Below are positions 43,948 through 52,187 of a DNA stretch of 64,000 nucleotides, one piece after another. The notes beneath the pieces are model-generated. The model had not been told where the DNA came from. It did no database searches and saw only the letters and a list, made by a program, of their open reading frames with translations. Origin of the DNA: Candidatus Heimdallarchaeota archaeon (GTDB lineage: Archaea; Asgardarchaeota; Heimdallarchaeia; JABLTI01); the NCBI GenBank assembly GCA_019894765.1, contig JAGXNT010000075.1, positions 9,451-73,450 on the forward strand. The letters run 5' to 3'. A program made the translations under genes and the position numbers. Within the stretch, counting starts at the first letter, position 1, and the number at the start of each line of letters is the position of its first letter.

Positions 43948-44799
43948 TTATTTCATCAAAATTGCAGATAAATATGCAACAACTTGATTTTTATCTCCAG
44001 TAATATCTCCGCTAGTTGAATACTTGAGAATTTTCGTTTCTTTAACATTATTTTTGTTGGATGCAAACAATGCTGAAGCAACTGGACCTGGACCACACAT
44101 AGAGATTAAGTTATCAACAACAGTATTCAACAACCTGTTTGGATCCACTTTTCGAATACTCTCAATTACATGGGAGTCTTTTGACATTGCAGAAGCTTGG
44201 CTTTCATAATGAGTCAAATCAGTACTGGCAATTAAACAATAATCATAATTTGCTAATACTTTACTTAGCACAGTACCAATACGTTCACAGTTTTCTTTGG
44301 ATTGATCCTTCATACAAATTGGAACTATAGGTACATCTGCTCCATACATATACTGTAGAAAAGGCACTTGGACTTCAATACTGTGCTCCATCATGTGAGC
44401 GGAGGTGTCAGCTCGGAAATGTGGTTGCTTTACGATTAGTTCAGTTATATCTTCAGGGATTAATGCTTCGCCTAACGGAGTCTTCCAGCTCCCTTCAGCA
44501 TACACACTAATAGGAGGACCAATGTTTTTATGATTTGGACCAATAATTACGAAAAATTCTGGTTTTCCATCTTTGAATTGTTCTAGAAATCCATGAGCAG
44601 CTACTGGACCTGAATAAGTATATCCCGCATGAGGTGAGATCATAGCATAAATTTTCCCTTTTCTCTCAGGAGGATTTTCTAAATCAGGCAACTCTCCCGG
44701 ACCAAAAGCTTCATCTTTGAAACATAATTCAATTTTCTCTATAAGCTGTTCCTTCTTCCCTGGATAAAACAATCCAGCGACTACTGGTTCGCGTATCAT
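43948..44799 (-). CDS. MEMO1 family protein (AmmeMemoRadiSam system protein B)
   Basis: A 283-residue MEMO-family protein: IREPVVAGLFYPGK at the start, MISPHAGYTYSGPVAAHG near 52-69 (metal His), VIIGPNHKNIG, EHSIEVQVPFLQY and IASTDLTHYESQ with a CGPGPVAS motif near the C-terminus. The fold is related to ring-opening extradiol dioxygenases, and in bacteria and archaea it co-occurs with AMMECR1 and radical SAM partners; neither is here. Function in archaea is not settled. Confidence 0.9.
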   Translation of the reverse strand: MIREPVVAGLFYPGKKEQLIEKIELCFKDEAFGPGELPDLENPPERKGKIYAMISPHAGYTYSGPVAAHGFLEQFKDGKPEFFVIIGPNHKNIGPPISVYAEGSWKTPLGEALIPEDITELIVKQPHFRADTSAHMMEHSIEVQVPFLQYMYGADVPIVPICMKDQSKENCERIGTVLSKVLANYDYCLIASTDLTHYESQASAMSKDSHVIESIRKVDPNRLLNTVVDNLISMCGPGPVASALFASNKNNVKETKILKYSTSGDITGDKNQVVAYLSAILMK

Positions 44800-44898
44800 A
44801 AATAATTCTCCTAAAGCAAATAATCATTTTTTGTATATGAAAAATATGGACATAATCTTTTATCTGTATTTCTTTTAACTTCTGTTTTTTACTATCTA

Positions 44899-46101
44899 TT
44901 AGAATGGTAAATCACCAATATTATTGAAACAATATGCGGGAGTGCTGAAAATTCTTGCGAAGTCCTTAATTCTCCAAGTCATATCTTCACTAATATCATT
45001 GTGATAAATACGTGCTAGTATTTCTCCTATTTCCTTAACTTCAAGCTCCTTCATACCCATTCGAGTTATTTCCGCTGTACCTAATCGAATACCAGAATCA
45101 ACAAGTATACCAATTTTCTCAGCTCTTTCCCTCAACATGCTTTTTTCATTGTAAGAAGAAATATCAAGAATTACTTGATGGGAATCCGAGTAGCCTAGAT
45201 GCTTAAACCTTACAGGAACACCATTATTGTCTAAAGTTGCAGCAAGCGTTTTAGTGTTTTTAACGATTTGAGAGGCATATTCTTTTCCATATTCAAGCAT
45301 TTCCAAAGCAGAAATGCCTAATGCCGCGATTCTGTGTGCATGGATATTATCGGTTAATTTAATTCCTTTATCCAAATCAATATCAAATGTAGAAGAGAGA
45401 GATTCATATTTCTGCATATCATTTGTTACAATTAATCCTCCTTGAGGACCCGGAAAGGATTTGTGGGTTGAACCAACAAGCACATGAGAACCCTCACGCA
45501 ACGGGTCTTGAAATTGCTTGCCAGCAATAAGTCCTAAAACATGAGACCCATCATACGCAAAATCTATCGTCTTTCTATTCTCAAACGCTTGAGTTATTTC
45601 CTTCACGGGATGTGAAAAGGGGAAAAATGAAGAACCAAAAATTACTAACTTAGGTTTTAATTTCTTTATTGCGTCTATACTCTCTTCAACTAGAATGTTC
45701 ATATCTTCATTTGAGAAGTGAAATGGAACGTATTTTCGATTGAAGAATTCATAATTCAAAGGGTATCCACCGGAATCCCCTGATTCAACAGACATAATTT
45801 TGTTCCCGGATTTAGTTAAACCAAGAATAAGTGCCAAGTCACACATATTTCCAGATAATGGAGAAACTATAGCATAATCAGCATCAAATAATTCTCTGAT
45901 GAAACTTTCAGTTTTGTTAATAATTTGTTGTATAAATTTAGTTCCACCATAGTAATCGCTAGAGTATCTATTCCCTAAATCAGAGGAAAGAATTGCTCGA
46001 ACAAAAGGTGAGGCATAATTCTCACTGGCTAAAAGATTTATCGAATCTTTTCTGTAAATTTTGTGATTCTCGAGTAATTCTAAGAAATTTTGTAGTTTCA
46101 T
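44899..46101 (-). CDS. glyA: serine hydroxymethyltransferase family enzyme
   Basis: A 400-residue PLP enzyme of the SHMT family: NLLASENYASPFV near residues 21-33, SPLSGNMCDLAL near 79-90, DFAYDGSHVLGLIAG (PLP Asp/His) and GSTHKSFPGPQGG with the Schiff-base lysine near 232. SHMT moves one carbon from serine to tetrahydropterin, which would join the C1 pool fed by the formylmethanofuran pathway. It is about 20-30 residues shorter than typical SHMT, and the usual NKYAEGYPG motif is changed (GNRYSSDYYGG), so substrate specificity is not certain. Confidence 0.8.
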   Translation of the reverse strand: MKLQNFLELLENHKIYRKDSINLLASENYASPFVRAILSSDLGNRYSSDYYGGTKFIQQIINKTESFIRELFDADYAIVSPLSGNMCDLALILGLTKSGNKIMSVESGDSGGYPLNYEFFNRKYVPFHFSNEDMNILVEESIDAIKKLKPKLVIFGSSFFPFSHPVKEITQAFENRKTIDFAYDGSHVLGLIAGKQFQDPLREGSHVLVGSTHKSFPGPQGGLIVTNDMQKYESLSSTFDIDLDKGIKLTDNIHAHRIAALGISALEMLEYGKEYASQIVKNTKTLAATLDNNGVPVRFKHLGYSDSHQVILDISSYNEKSMLRERAEKIGILVDSGIRLGTAEITRMGMKELEVKEIGEILARIYHNDISEDMTWRIKDFARIFSTPAYCFNNIGDLPF

Positions 46102-46225
46102 TGTTATTCTCCTCTAGTATCTTGTATAAGTCAAAATATGAATATTTAACCTTTTTAGCTATTCCTAAGGATTTAATTGATATTATGTAAGTATTAGAAT
46201 ATTAAATAAGAAAATCCAAACTAGC

Positions 46226-46246
46226 TATATATAGAAACGATCGTTT
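46226..46246 (+). promoter_or_regulatory. TATA box with overlapping 12-bp palindrome (operator-like)
   Basis: A TATATATA element (46226-46233) is followed directly by the perfect palindrome AAACGATCGTTT (46235-46246), about 35 bases before the TTG start of the next gene. A dimeric repressor bound there would block the transcription start. Confidence 0.5.
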
Positions 46247-46279
46247 GAATTAATAGTAATTTTGAGGTAGGTTAAATAA

Positions 46280-46900
46280 TTGTCAACAACCAAGAAAGAC
46301 AAAGAAGAACCGGATAAGCAGACTTCTTCTAAAGAGAAAACATCCTCAAAAGCTAAGACGATTAGTGCTAAAGAAGAAAAGACATTAAATGAATTGAAAA
46401 AATCAGTGGAGTCTTTAGTTGTTATCTTAAACAAAACAGCACTTTCACTGCCTTCACTTGTCTCTACACGAGGTGTTGATGTAAAAGATATTAGCAGCAT
46501 CTTAGAGGATAAGTTTGAAATCGATTTGGATTTAATAAGTATGCTTGAAGATTTTTTCAAGAGATTAATGTTACTTCTTAGATATAGATCATCATATGAT
46601 CAGAAATTATTTCAAATGACACGCTACATAAAGAATCTAAGAAAAGCAGACACTATTACTGAATTTCGAGGAAATCTACAACTCTTAGGGATAACTCTTA
46701 ATGAGACAGAAACTATTGTTAAGAATTATGAGGAGATGTATAACAGTCTCTTCATTGAACAAGCCTTATTGCAATTTCAACTAATGGAACAATTACTTAT
46801 GTTCAGAGAAAAAGATGTTCCAGAATTCCGGGAATATTTTAATCAAGGAATAGAAACTTTCCAGAAAATAACTAAAAAAATCTCTAAATTGAAAGAGTAA
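46280..46900 (+). CDS. helical protein of unknown function
   Basis: A 206-residue mostly helical protein. A charged Lys/Glu/Ser-rich N-terminus (about 30 residues) is followed by helices with hydrophobic heptads (LNELKKSVESLVVILNKTAL; LLSKLEDFF-like patterns; EQALLQFQLMEQLLMF). No cysteines or motifs are recognised. Start is TTG at 46280, behind a palindrome and TATA box. The COG2232 ATP-grasp gene begins 9 bases after its stop, so the two are co-transcribed. Confidence 0.65.
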   Translation: MSTTKKDKEEPDKQTSSKEKTSSKAKTISAKEEKTLNELKKSVESLVVILNKTALSLPSLVSTRGVDVKDISSILEDKFEIDLDLISMLEDFFKRLMLLLRYRSSYDQKLFQMTRYIKNLRKADTITEFRGNLQLLGITLNETETIVKNYEEMYNSLFIEQALLQFQLMEQLLMFREKDVPEFREYFNQGIETFQKITKKISKLKE

Positions 46901-46909
46901 TGATAATAA

Positions 46910-48145
46910 ATGAAACTCTTAGTTGTAGGATTTAATGCAAGACCCATTGCAAATTCAGCTGTGCGGGCTGGGCATGAAATTGGAGTAATTGATTATTTTG
47001 GAGATTATGATCTTCTAAAATTAACTAAAAATTGTTTTTCAGTGTTAAGACAGAAACCAGGTTTGGTATTACACCGACCTTTGCATCGAAGACCAGCAGA
47101 ATATTTGTATTTTCTTGCTGAAATAATGTCAGATGAACAAGGAGATTTCGATGGAATCATCCTTGGATCAGCTTTTGACCGATATCCTGAATTGGTCAAA
47201 CAGTTCAAAGATATAGGACCAAGAGTGTATGCAAACGATTCGAAGAAATTCGCATTAACACGTCAAAAACATAAGATAAATGAAATTGCAAAAAAATCAG
47301 GATTTGAAATTCCAACTCTTGATTCAACAGAAACTATTCAAGAATTAATTGAGTTTGCTAAGAACTCAACGTTTCCACTAGTTACTCGAGGGGATGGTGG
47401 TGGAGGAGGAGCAGGAATAAAGCTCTGGAAAAACCTTACAGAATTAAAGGATTATTTTGTATCAAAAGATAGAGCAGATGAAAAAATAATCTGGATACAA
47501 GAGCATATTGAGGGAATAGATGCTAGTTCAACTGTAAATTGTCTTAAAAAAGAAGTGCAATTGATATCAATTAATAGACAATTAATTGGAGATAAGAATC
47601 TAAGAGCGCCAAGTGAATTTGCCTATTCAGGGAACATTATCCCTTTAAATTATCAGTCACATAAAGAAAATTCATCCCTAGAGGAAAGACATTTGGAATC
47701 TATCAGAAAATTATTCCTAAATCTTCAGTTGAGAGGTTCCAATGGTGTTGATTTTGTAATCAAGGATGAAAAGCTATTCTTTATGGAAGTGAATCCACGT
47801 TTTCAAGGTAGTATTGAATGTGTTCAATATGCTACTGGACATAATTTAGTGAAGTTACACTTAGATGCATTCCACAATGTAAAGCATGAACTCCCTGAAA
47901 AACCAAATTATAAACAAAGTTCTGTAAAAGGAATACTGTTCTCGGATAGTGAACAACCATTTCCAGTTAAGGGATACCCTAAAAATGAATGGGTTGTAGA
48001 TAGAACACATAAAGAGGTTTTACTCGAGAAGACAGACCCATTTTGCAGCATTGTTCTCCCTTGTAAGGATTCTGAAAAAGGATATAAGGAAGTCTGTGAA
48101 ATTGCAGAGAAAATAACAGAAATGAACAAAATTAATGTTCAGTAG
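46910..48145 (+). CDS. COG2232-type ATP-grasp ligase
   Basis: A 411-residue ATP-grasp protein: N-terminal LLVVGFNARPIANSAVRAGHE, a glycine-rich loop RGDGGGGGAGIKLW near 162-175 replacing the usual ATP lysine loop, IQEHIEGIDASSTVN, and GSNGVDFVIKDEKLFFMEVNPRFQG (in parts: VDFVIKDE, FMEVNPRFQGS with metal ligands). The biochemical role of COG2232 enzymes is not clear to me; carboxylate-amine ligation is expected. It follows a helical protein by 9 bases and converges on the PLP enzyme gene. Confidence 0.8.
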   Translation: MKLLVVGFNARPIANSAVRAGHEIGVIDYFGDYDLLKLTKNCFSVLRQKPGLVLHRPLHRRPAEYLYFLAEIMSDEQGDFDGIILGSAFDRYPELVKQFKDIGPRVYANDSKKFALTRQKHKINEIAKKSGFEIPTLDSTETIQELIEFAKNSTFPLVTRGDGGGGGAGIKLWKNLTELKDYFVSKDRADEKIIWIQEHIEGIDASSTVNCLKKEVQLISINRQLIGDKNLRAPSEFAYSGNIIPLNYQSHKENSSLEERHLESIRKLFLNLQLRGSNGVDFVIKDEKLFFMEVNPRFQGSIECVQYATGHNLVKLHLDAFHNVKHELPEKPNYKQSSVKGILFSDSEQPFPVKGYPKNEWVVDRTHKEVLLEKTDPFCSIVLPCKDSEKGYKEVCEIAEKITEMNKINVQ

Positions 48146-48161
48146 TCTGTTATTTTAGTGA

Positions 48162-49406
48162 TCATATTTTACTTAAGGCTTGATCAATATCTTCTATTAA
48201 ATCATCTTTGTCTTCTATACCTGGAGAGAATCGCACAAAACCAGGATGAATACCAATCGATCTTTTCTCTTCCTCGGTAAATTCAAGATATAGCATACTA
48301 CCTGATGCTTGTATTAGAGAACTTGTACTTCCCAAACTAGTAGCTCTTTTGATTATTTTCAAATTATTAATGAAGTCTACTCCATCTTTATCAGATTTTC
48401 CTGCACAAAAACTAACCATTCCACCAAATCCTCTCATTTGCTTCTTAGCTAATTGATGTTGAGGATGACTTTCTAACCCAGGATAATAGACTGTTCTAAT
48501 TTTCGGATGATTTTCTAAGAATTCTGCAATAGCAAGTGCATTCTCATTATGTCTTTTTACACGTAATTCTAAAGTTTTAATTCCACGGATTGTTAACCAA
48601 GCATCAAATGGTTGCATCACCCCACCGAAATAAACAGCAGTATTCATTATCTCCGCTCGTTCATCAGCTGTTGAAACAGAAGCTCCTCCTAAAACATCGC
48701 TATGTCCACTAAGATATTTAGTTACACTATGAACGACAATATTGACACCCATATCAATTGGATTTTGAACGATAGGTGTAGCAAAAGTATTGTCAAACAC
48801 ATATTTCGCATTTATCTCTTTAGCTAATTTTCCAATCTCAGCAATATCACAAAGAGATAAAGTTGGATTTGCGGGACATTCCATATGAATCAATTTCGTT
48901 TTGTTAGAAATTTTGGCTTTTATATTTTCAATATCGGTAGCATCAACAAAATGTACAATGAAACCCCATTCCTTAAAGTATTGATTTAGAAGATGCCTTG
49001 TCCCCGGATAACAGCGTTCTGTTATAATTATTTCATCCTCAGGCTTCAGATAAGTGCTTAATACAGTTGATATTGCAGCCATCCCCGAACTAAAACCTAC
49101 ACCTGCTTCGCCATTTTCTAAAATAGCAATTTTCTTTTCCAAAGCAGCTCTTGTAGGATTCGCATGACGGGAATAAGCAAAACCGGGTTTTCCATGATAA
49201 AATACATCAGCCCATTGATCCGCAATATCATATGCGAATGTTGTTGAAAAATCAATGCTAGTAGTTATACCTCGAGTATGAGGATTAATCTGTTCGCCTG
49301 CATGAACAACTTTTGTACCTATTCTTTTACCCAAATCTTCTTGGACTTCAATTTCGTCTTTAGATACACCAATACCTTTTGATGCATCCCCTTGCTTTTT
49401 ATTCAT
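48162..49406 (-). CDS. Cys/Met metabolism PLP-dependent enzyme
   Basis: A 414-residue enzyme of the cystathionine gamma-synthase/methionine gamma-lyase family: TKVVHAGEQINPHTRGITTSI at the start, FAYSRHANPTRAALEKK (Tyr/Arg contacts), SSGMAAISTVLSTYL, DNTFATPIVQNP (PLP Asp) and HSVTKYLSGHSDVLGG (Schiff-base lysine). The closing ATSLGSTSSLIQ and FVRFSPGIED are typical. Specificity (gamma-lyase, gamma-synthase or acetylhomoserine sulfhydrylase) cannot be told by eye. The ATG at 49406 has GGTG 7 bases upstream; the ATG at 49418 is an alternative. Confidence 0.88.
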   Translation of the reverse strand: MNKKQGDASKGIGVSKDEIEVQEDLGKRIGTKVVHAGEQINPHTRGITTSIDFSTTFAYDIADQWADVFYHGKPGFAYSRHANPTRAALEKKIAILENGEAGVGFSSGMAAISTVLSTYLKPEDEIIITERCYPGTRHLLNQYFKEWGFIVHFVDATDIENIKAKISNKTKLIHMECPANPTLSLCDIAEIGKLAKEINAKYVFDNTFATPIVQNPIDMGVNIVVHSVTKYLSGHSDVLGGASVSTADERAEIMNTAVYFGGVMQPFDAWLTIRGIKTLELRVKRHNENALAIAEFLENHPKIRTVYYPGLESHPQHQLAKKQMRGFGGMVSFCAGKSDKDGVDFINNLKIIKRATSLGSTSSLIQASGSMLYLEFTEEEKRSIGIHPGFVRFSPGIEDKDDLIEDIDQALSKI

Positions 49407-49515
49407 ACAAAACACCATCTATACTTTAGCATAGATAAAAGATTTATCAATTTTTTTAGAAGAATTTTAAAATAGTGTTAAGAAAAGAGAAGAAGACAGT
49501 AAGGAGTTAAAGCTC

Positions 49516-50031
49516 ATGGCATCAAATGAAGATAAAAGCAAAGCAACATCACTTTTTGAATCCAGATTCATGTCCATTGCATTAATGTTATGTTTGCTAA
49601 TTATGTGTGCGATCTTTATTGTAGTAATTAATTCAATATTTGGAAACATCGCTGCTCTCGAGGTGTTAATGTACATTGGGATTGGAATTGGAGGTGGAAT
49701 GATATATGTTATTTCCATACTCTTGATTTTCTCCAAGAGAAAGATCGGTATGGGTCGAAACATTATCTTGTATTCAGCAGCTGTATTACTATTTCTATCT
49801 TTGATTGTTTCAGTTACATTAAAATTCGCAATAGGTGGCGATCCCGGTAGTTGGGCATTCATTGATGCAAGCTCAGTTGGACTAGGTGTAACTACAGGAC
49901 TAGCAGTGACTTTTTTGGTTTTAGCACTGTTTCGAAGTAAATTAATTTTTAGAGACGTGAAAGAAGAAGAAGAAATAAAAACAAAAGTCGAAATTGGTGA
50001 AAATTTCGGAGAGATAAATGAAAAAGAATAA
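49516..50031 (+). CDS. four-helix membrane protein of unknown function
   Basis: A 171-residue protein with helices near residues 20-43, 46-69, 78-99 and 113-136, and a charged cytosolic tail rich in Glu/Lys. The first helix starts SIALMLCLLIMCAIFIVVI. It resembles the two membrane proteins at the start of the window in size and topology, but I see no clear sequence match. The ATG is preceded by AAGGAG about 10 bases upstream. Function unknown. Confidence 0.65.
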   Translation: MASNEDKSKATSLFESRFMSIALMLCLLIMCAIFIVVINSIFGNIAALEVLMYIGIGIGGGMIYVISILLIFSKRKIGMGRNIILYSAAVLLFLSLIVSVTLKFAIGGDPGSWAFIDASSVGLGVTTGLAVTFLVLALFRSKLIFRDVKEEEEIKTKVEIGENFGEINEKE

Positions 50032-50146
50032 AAATAGAAGAAAAAGAAGGAACAAAGGGAAATTTAGAAAACAACCAAAAGAATAAAAGGTAACACTTTT
50101 GTGGAACCATTAAGAGAATAATAACCAGTAATGAGGATTAAAAAAA

Positions 50147-50797
50147 ATGATGAAACCATCTGTTAGTGTTGAAAGCCCTGCAACAAATACTCCTAGAAAA
50201 GGAAGAGGATTTAGCAAAGATGAACTCGCAACTATAAAGTGGAGCGTTAAACAAGCTCGAGAAGCAGGATTAATTGTAGACATAAGAAGAAGAACCAAGC
50301 ATAAAGAGAATATTGCTACACTAAAGGTTATCAAAGAAGATTATGTAAAAGTTTTAGCTGAAAAAGAGAAAGAATTACTTAAAGCAAGAAAAGACGGAGC
50401 GAAAGCTCGAAAAGAAGCTTTAAAGAGAAAGCAAATCGAAGATAAAGAATTAAGCGAACGAGAAATAGAGATCGAAGAAGAAAGAAAGAGAGTCCAAGAA
50501 GAGATAGCTAAAAAAGAAGCAGCAGAATTAGAAGCTGAAAGCGAAGCTGAAGAATTGACTGAGGATGAAATAGCAGAATTGGATTCGCTAGAAGAAGAAG
50601 TAGCTCCTGAAGAAACTCCTGAGGAAGCTCTTGAGAAAGTTGAAGAGGATCTTGCAGCTGCACTTGGCATAACTGACGAAGAAAAACCAGAAGAAGAAGC
50701 TGCGCCAGAAGGAACCAAAAGAGCTGTTAAACGAGTTAGGAAGAAACCAACAACAACTACTAAAGGTGCTGCGGATAAAGCAGATAAGAAGGAATGA
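50147..50797 (+). CDS. rpl13e: 50S ribosomal protein eL13 (L13e) with long acidic C-terminal extension
   Basis: The N-terminal 60 residues match eL13: RKGRGFSKDELATI, then REAGLIVDIRRRTKHKENIATLK (family GRGFS-x-x-EL and GI-x-VD-x-RR motifs). Residues 70-190 are unlike a ribosomal protein: a long charged helix and a Glu-rich stretch, followed by a Lys/Thr-rich tail (KRVRKKPTTTTKGAADKADKKE). Archaeal eL13 is usually below 100 residues, so the tail more than doubles it. It could be a surface-exposed ribosomal extension. The first ATG (MMKPS) is used; a second Met follows directly. Confidence 0.8.
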   Translation: MMKPSVSVESPATNTPRKGRGFSKDELATIKWSVKQAREAGLIVDIRRRTKHKENIATLKVIKEDYVKVLAEKEKELLKARKDGAKARKEALKRKQIEDKELSEREIEIEEERKRVQEEIAKKEAAELEAESEAEELTEDEIAELDSLEEEVAPEETPEEALEKVEEDLAAALGITDEEKPEEEAAPEGTKRAVKRVRKKPTTTTKGAADKADKKE

Positions 50798-50822
50798 TTT
50801 TTTCATTCCTAATATTTTATTT

Positions 50823-52187
50823 TTATATTGAAATAGTCATTCTTGTTGAAAGGATTTCAGGCATTATTACATTTAAGGGAGTAGATTTGATAGGTACTTC
50901 TTGTGGTTTGTTTCCAATTATTAAGGAAGAATCCTCAAGCATTCGATAAATATTACCAGAACAATAACAAGGCAAGATTGGATTTAGAATTTCTCCATTT
51001 TTAATTTCATATCCTTCAATAGCTGTTACAACAAAATCGCCAGTATAGTAATTAGCATCCTCAGCTCCCACAATTTCTTTGATATATATCCCACTATTCA
51101 ATTCTTGGATCATTGACTCTGCAAAAGGCTTCCTTGCTTTCAAAACAAAATTTGAAGAAGAAACTGTTGGGGGGTAAACATAGCTTCTTGTATCATTGCT
51201 AAGAACTGCAACTCGATAACAATTTCCTCGATAAACTTCTTTCTTATCAAATTCCGGGCATGAAAAATTCATACCTAATAATCGCTTACATTTTCCTCCA
51301 CTTAGGACATCTCTTGGTTTGCTGGGATAACCCTCATCATCAAAACCAAAGGTGTTTTGAGCTCCCGGATAGGTTGGATCGTCAACTATTATGATGTTTT
51401 TATTGAATCGACAATTTTGAAATGAATCATAATAATGACTTCCGCTAGTATAATGAAAAGAAGGAATTAATGCATAAGCAAGAATTTGGGCAGCAGCTTC
51501 CGGACTAAAGATTACTCCACGAGGTCTACCAATTGTCATTTTATTACGATTTCTGAGTGAGTAAGCAGTTTTTATTGAAGTATTGAAAAGTGATTGCCAA
51601 TTATTTTGTAAGACTCGAGAAGCTAAATGACCAGAACCCATTCCTATGAAATCATCAACTTTTGTGGTTGTAATGATGTCAGCTTTTAATCTTGTACCAA
51701 CTTCACGCTTCCACAAACCTTCAGTATTTGCTATTAACCGTTCTTCAGTTTCAATAGTAACTTCTCCATCAATATTCTTGACAGGTTTTGATCGTTCAAT
51801 TGAGGAAAGAATTTCAGTTACTCTATCACACATACCCTCTAGAGTTATATCTCTTAATTGATCATCTCTAATTTGTTGAACGGGAGTAATGAATTTCCTA
51901 TTTACGAAATCTCTTGAGACTTTCTGAGTTGATGTTTTTGCATTTTGAACAGATAATTCTAATATTTCATTTATTTTATTTGCAGCATTAGATGATACGA
52001 AACTCATCTGGTTATCAATTATGGATCGAATAGCAATGCCAGATTTCTCTTGCTCGATGACATGCCTTATCATTCCATTTTTAATTTCAACTCTTTTAAT
52101 ATCCTTACTTTGAACGAAAACCTCGGTAGCATCAATTTTCATTTTCTCTGCAAGAGTTATGGCTAAATCTGCTAATACTTCTGTCAT
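50823..52187 (-). CDS. tldE: TldE/PmbA family peptidase subunit
   Basis: A 454-residue TldE/PmbA-type protein: VFVQSKDIKRVEIKNGMIRH near the start (family N-terminal domain), IGRPRGVIFSPEAAAQIL, FNKNIIIVDDPTYPGAQNT and SPLNVIMPEIL at the end. TldE lacks the HExxH motif and serves as partner to TldD, forming a heterodimer that cleaves unfolded or modified peptides. It starts directly after the tldD stop (52187/52188), a zero-gap pair that implies coupled translation. Confidence 0.88.
   Translation of the reverse strand: MTEVLADLAITLAEKMKIDATEVFVQSKDIKRVEIKNGMIRHVIEQEKSGIAIRSIIDNQMSFVSSNAANKINEILELSVQNAKTSTQKVSRDFVNRKFITPVQQIRDDQLRDITLEGMCDRVTEILSSIERSKPVKNIDGEVTIETEERLIANTEGLWKREVGTRLKADIITTTKVDDFIGMGSGHLASRVLQNNWQSLFNTSIKTAYSLRNRNKMTIGRPRGVIFSPEAAAQILAYALIPSFHYTSGSHYYDSFQNCRFNKNIIIVDDPTYPGAQNTFGFDDEGYPSKPRDVLSGGKCKRLLGMNFSCPEFDKKEVYRGNCYRVAVLSNDTRSYVYPPTVSSSNFVLKARKPFAESMIQELNSGIYIKEIVGAEDANYYTGDFVVTAIEGYEIKNGEILNPILPCYCSGNIYRMLEDSSLIIGNKPQEVPIKSTPLNVIMPEILSTRMTISI

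Noticed and set aside
50341..50718. Ser-rich open frame antisense to the eL13 extension
   Set aside because: Caused by Glu/Lys codon bias of the real gene; no family resemblance.
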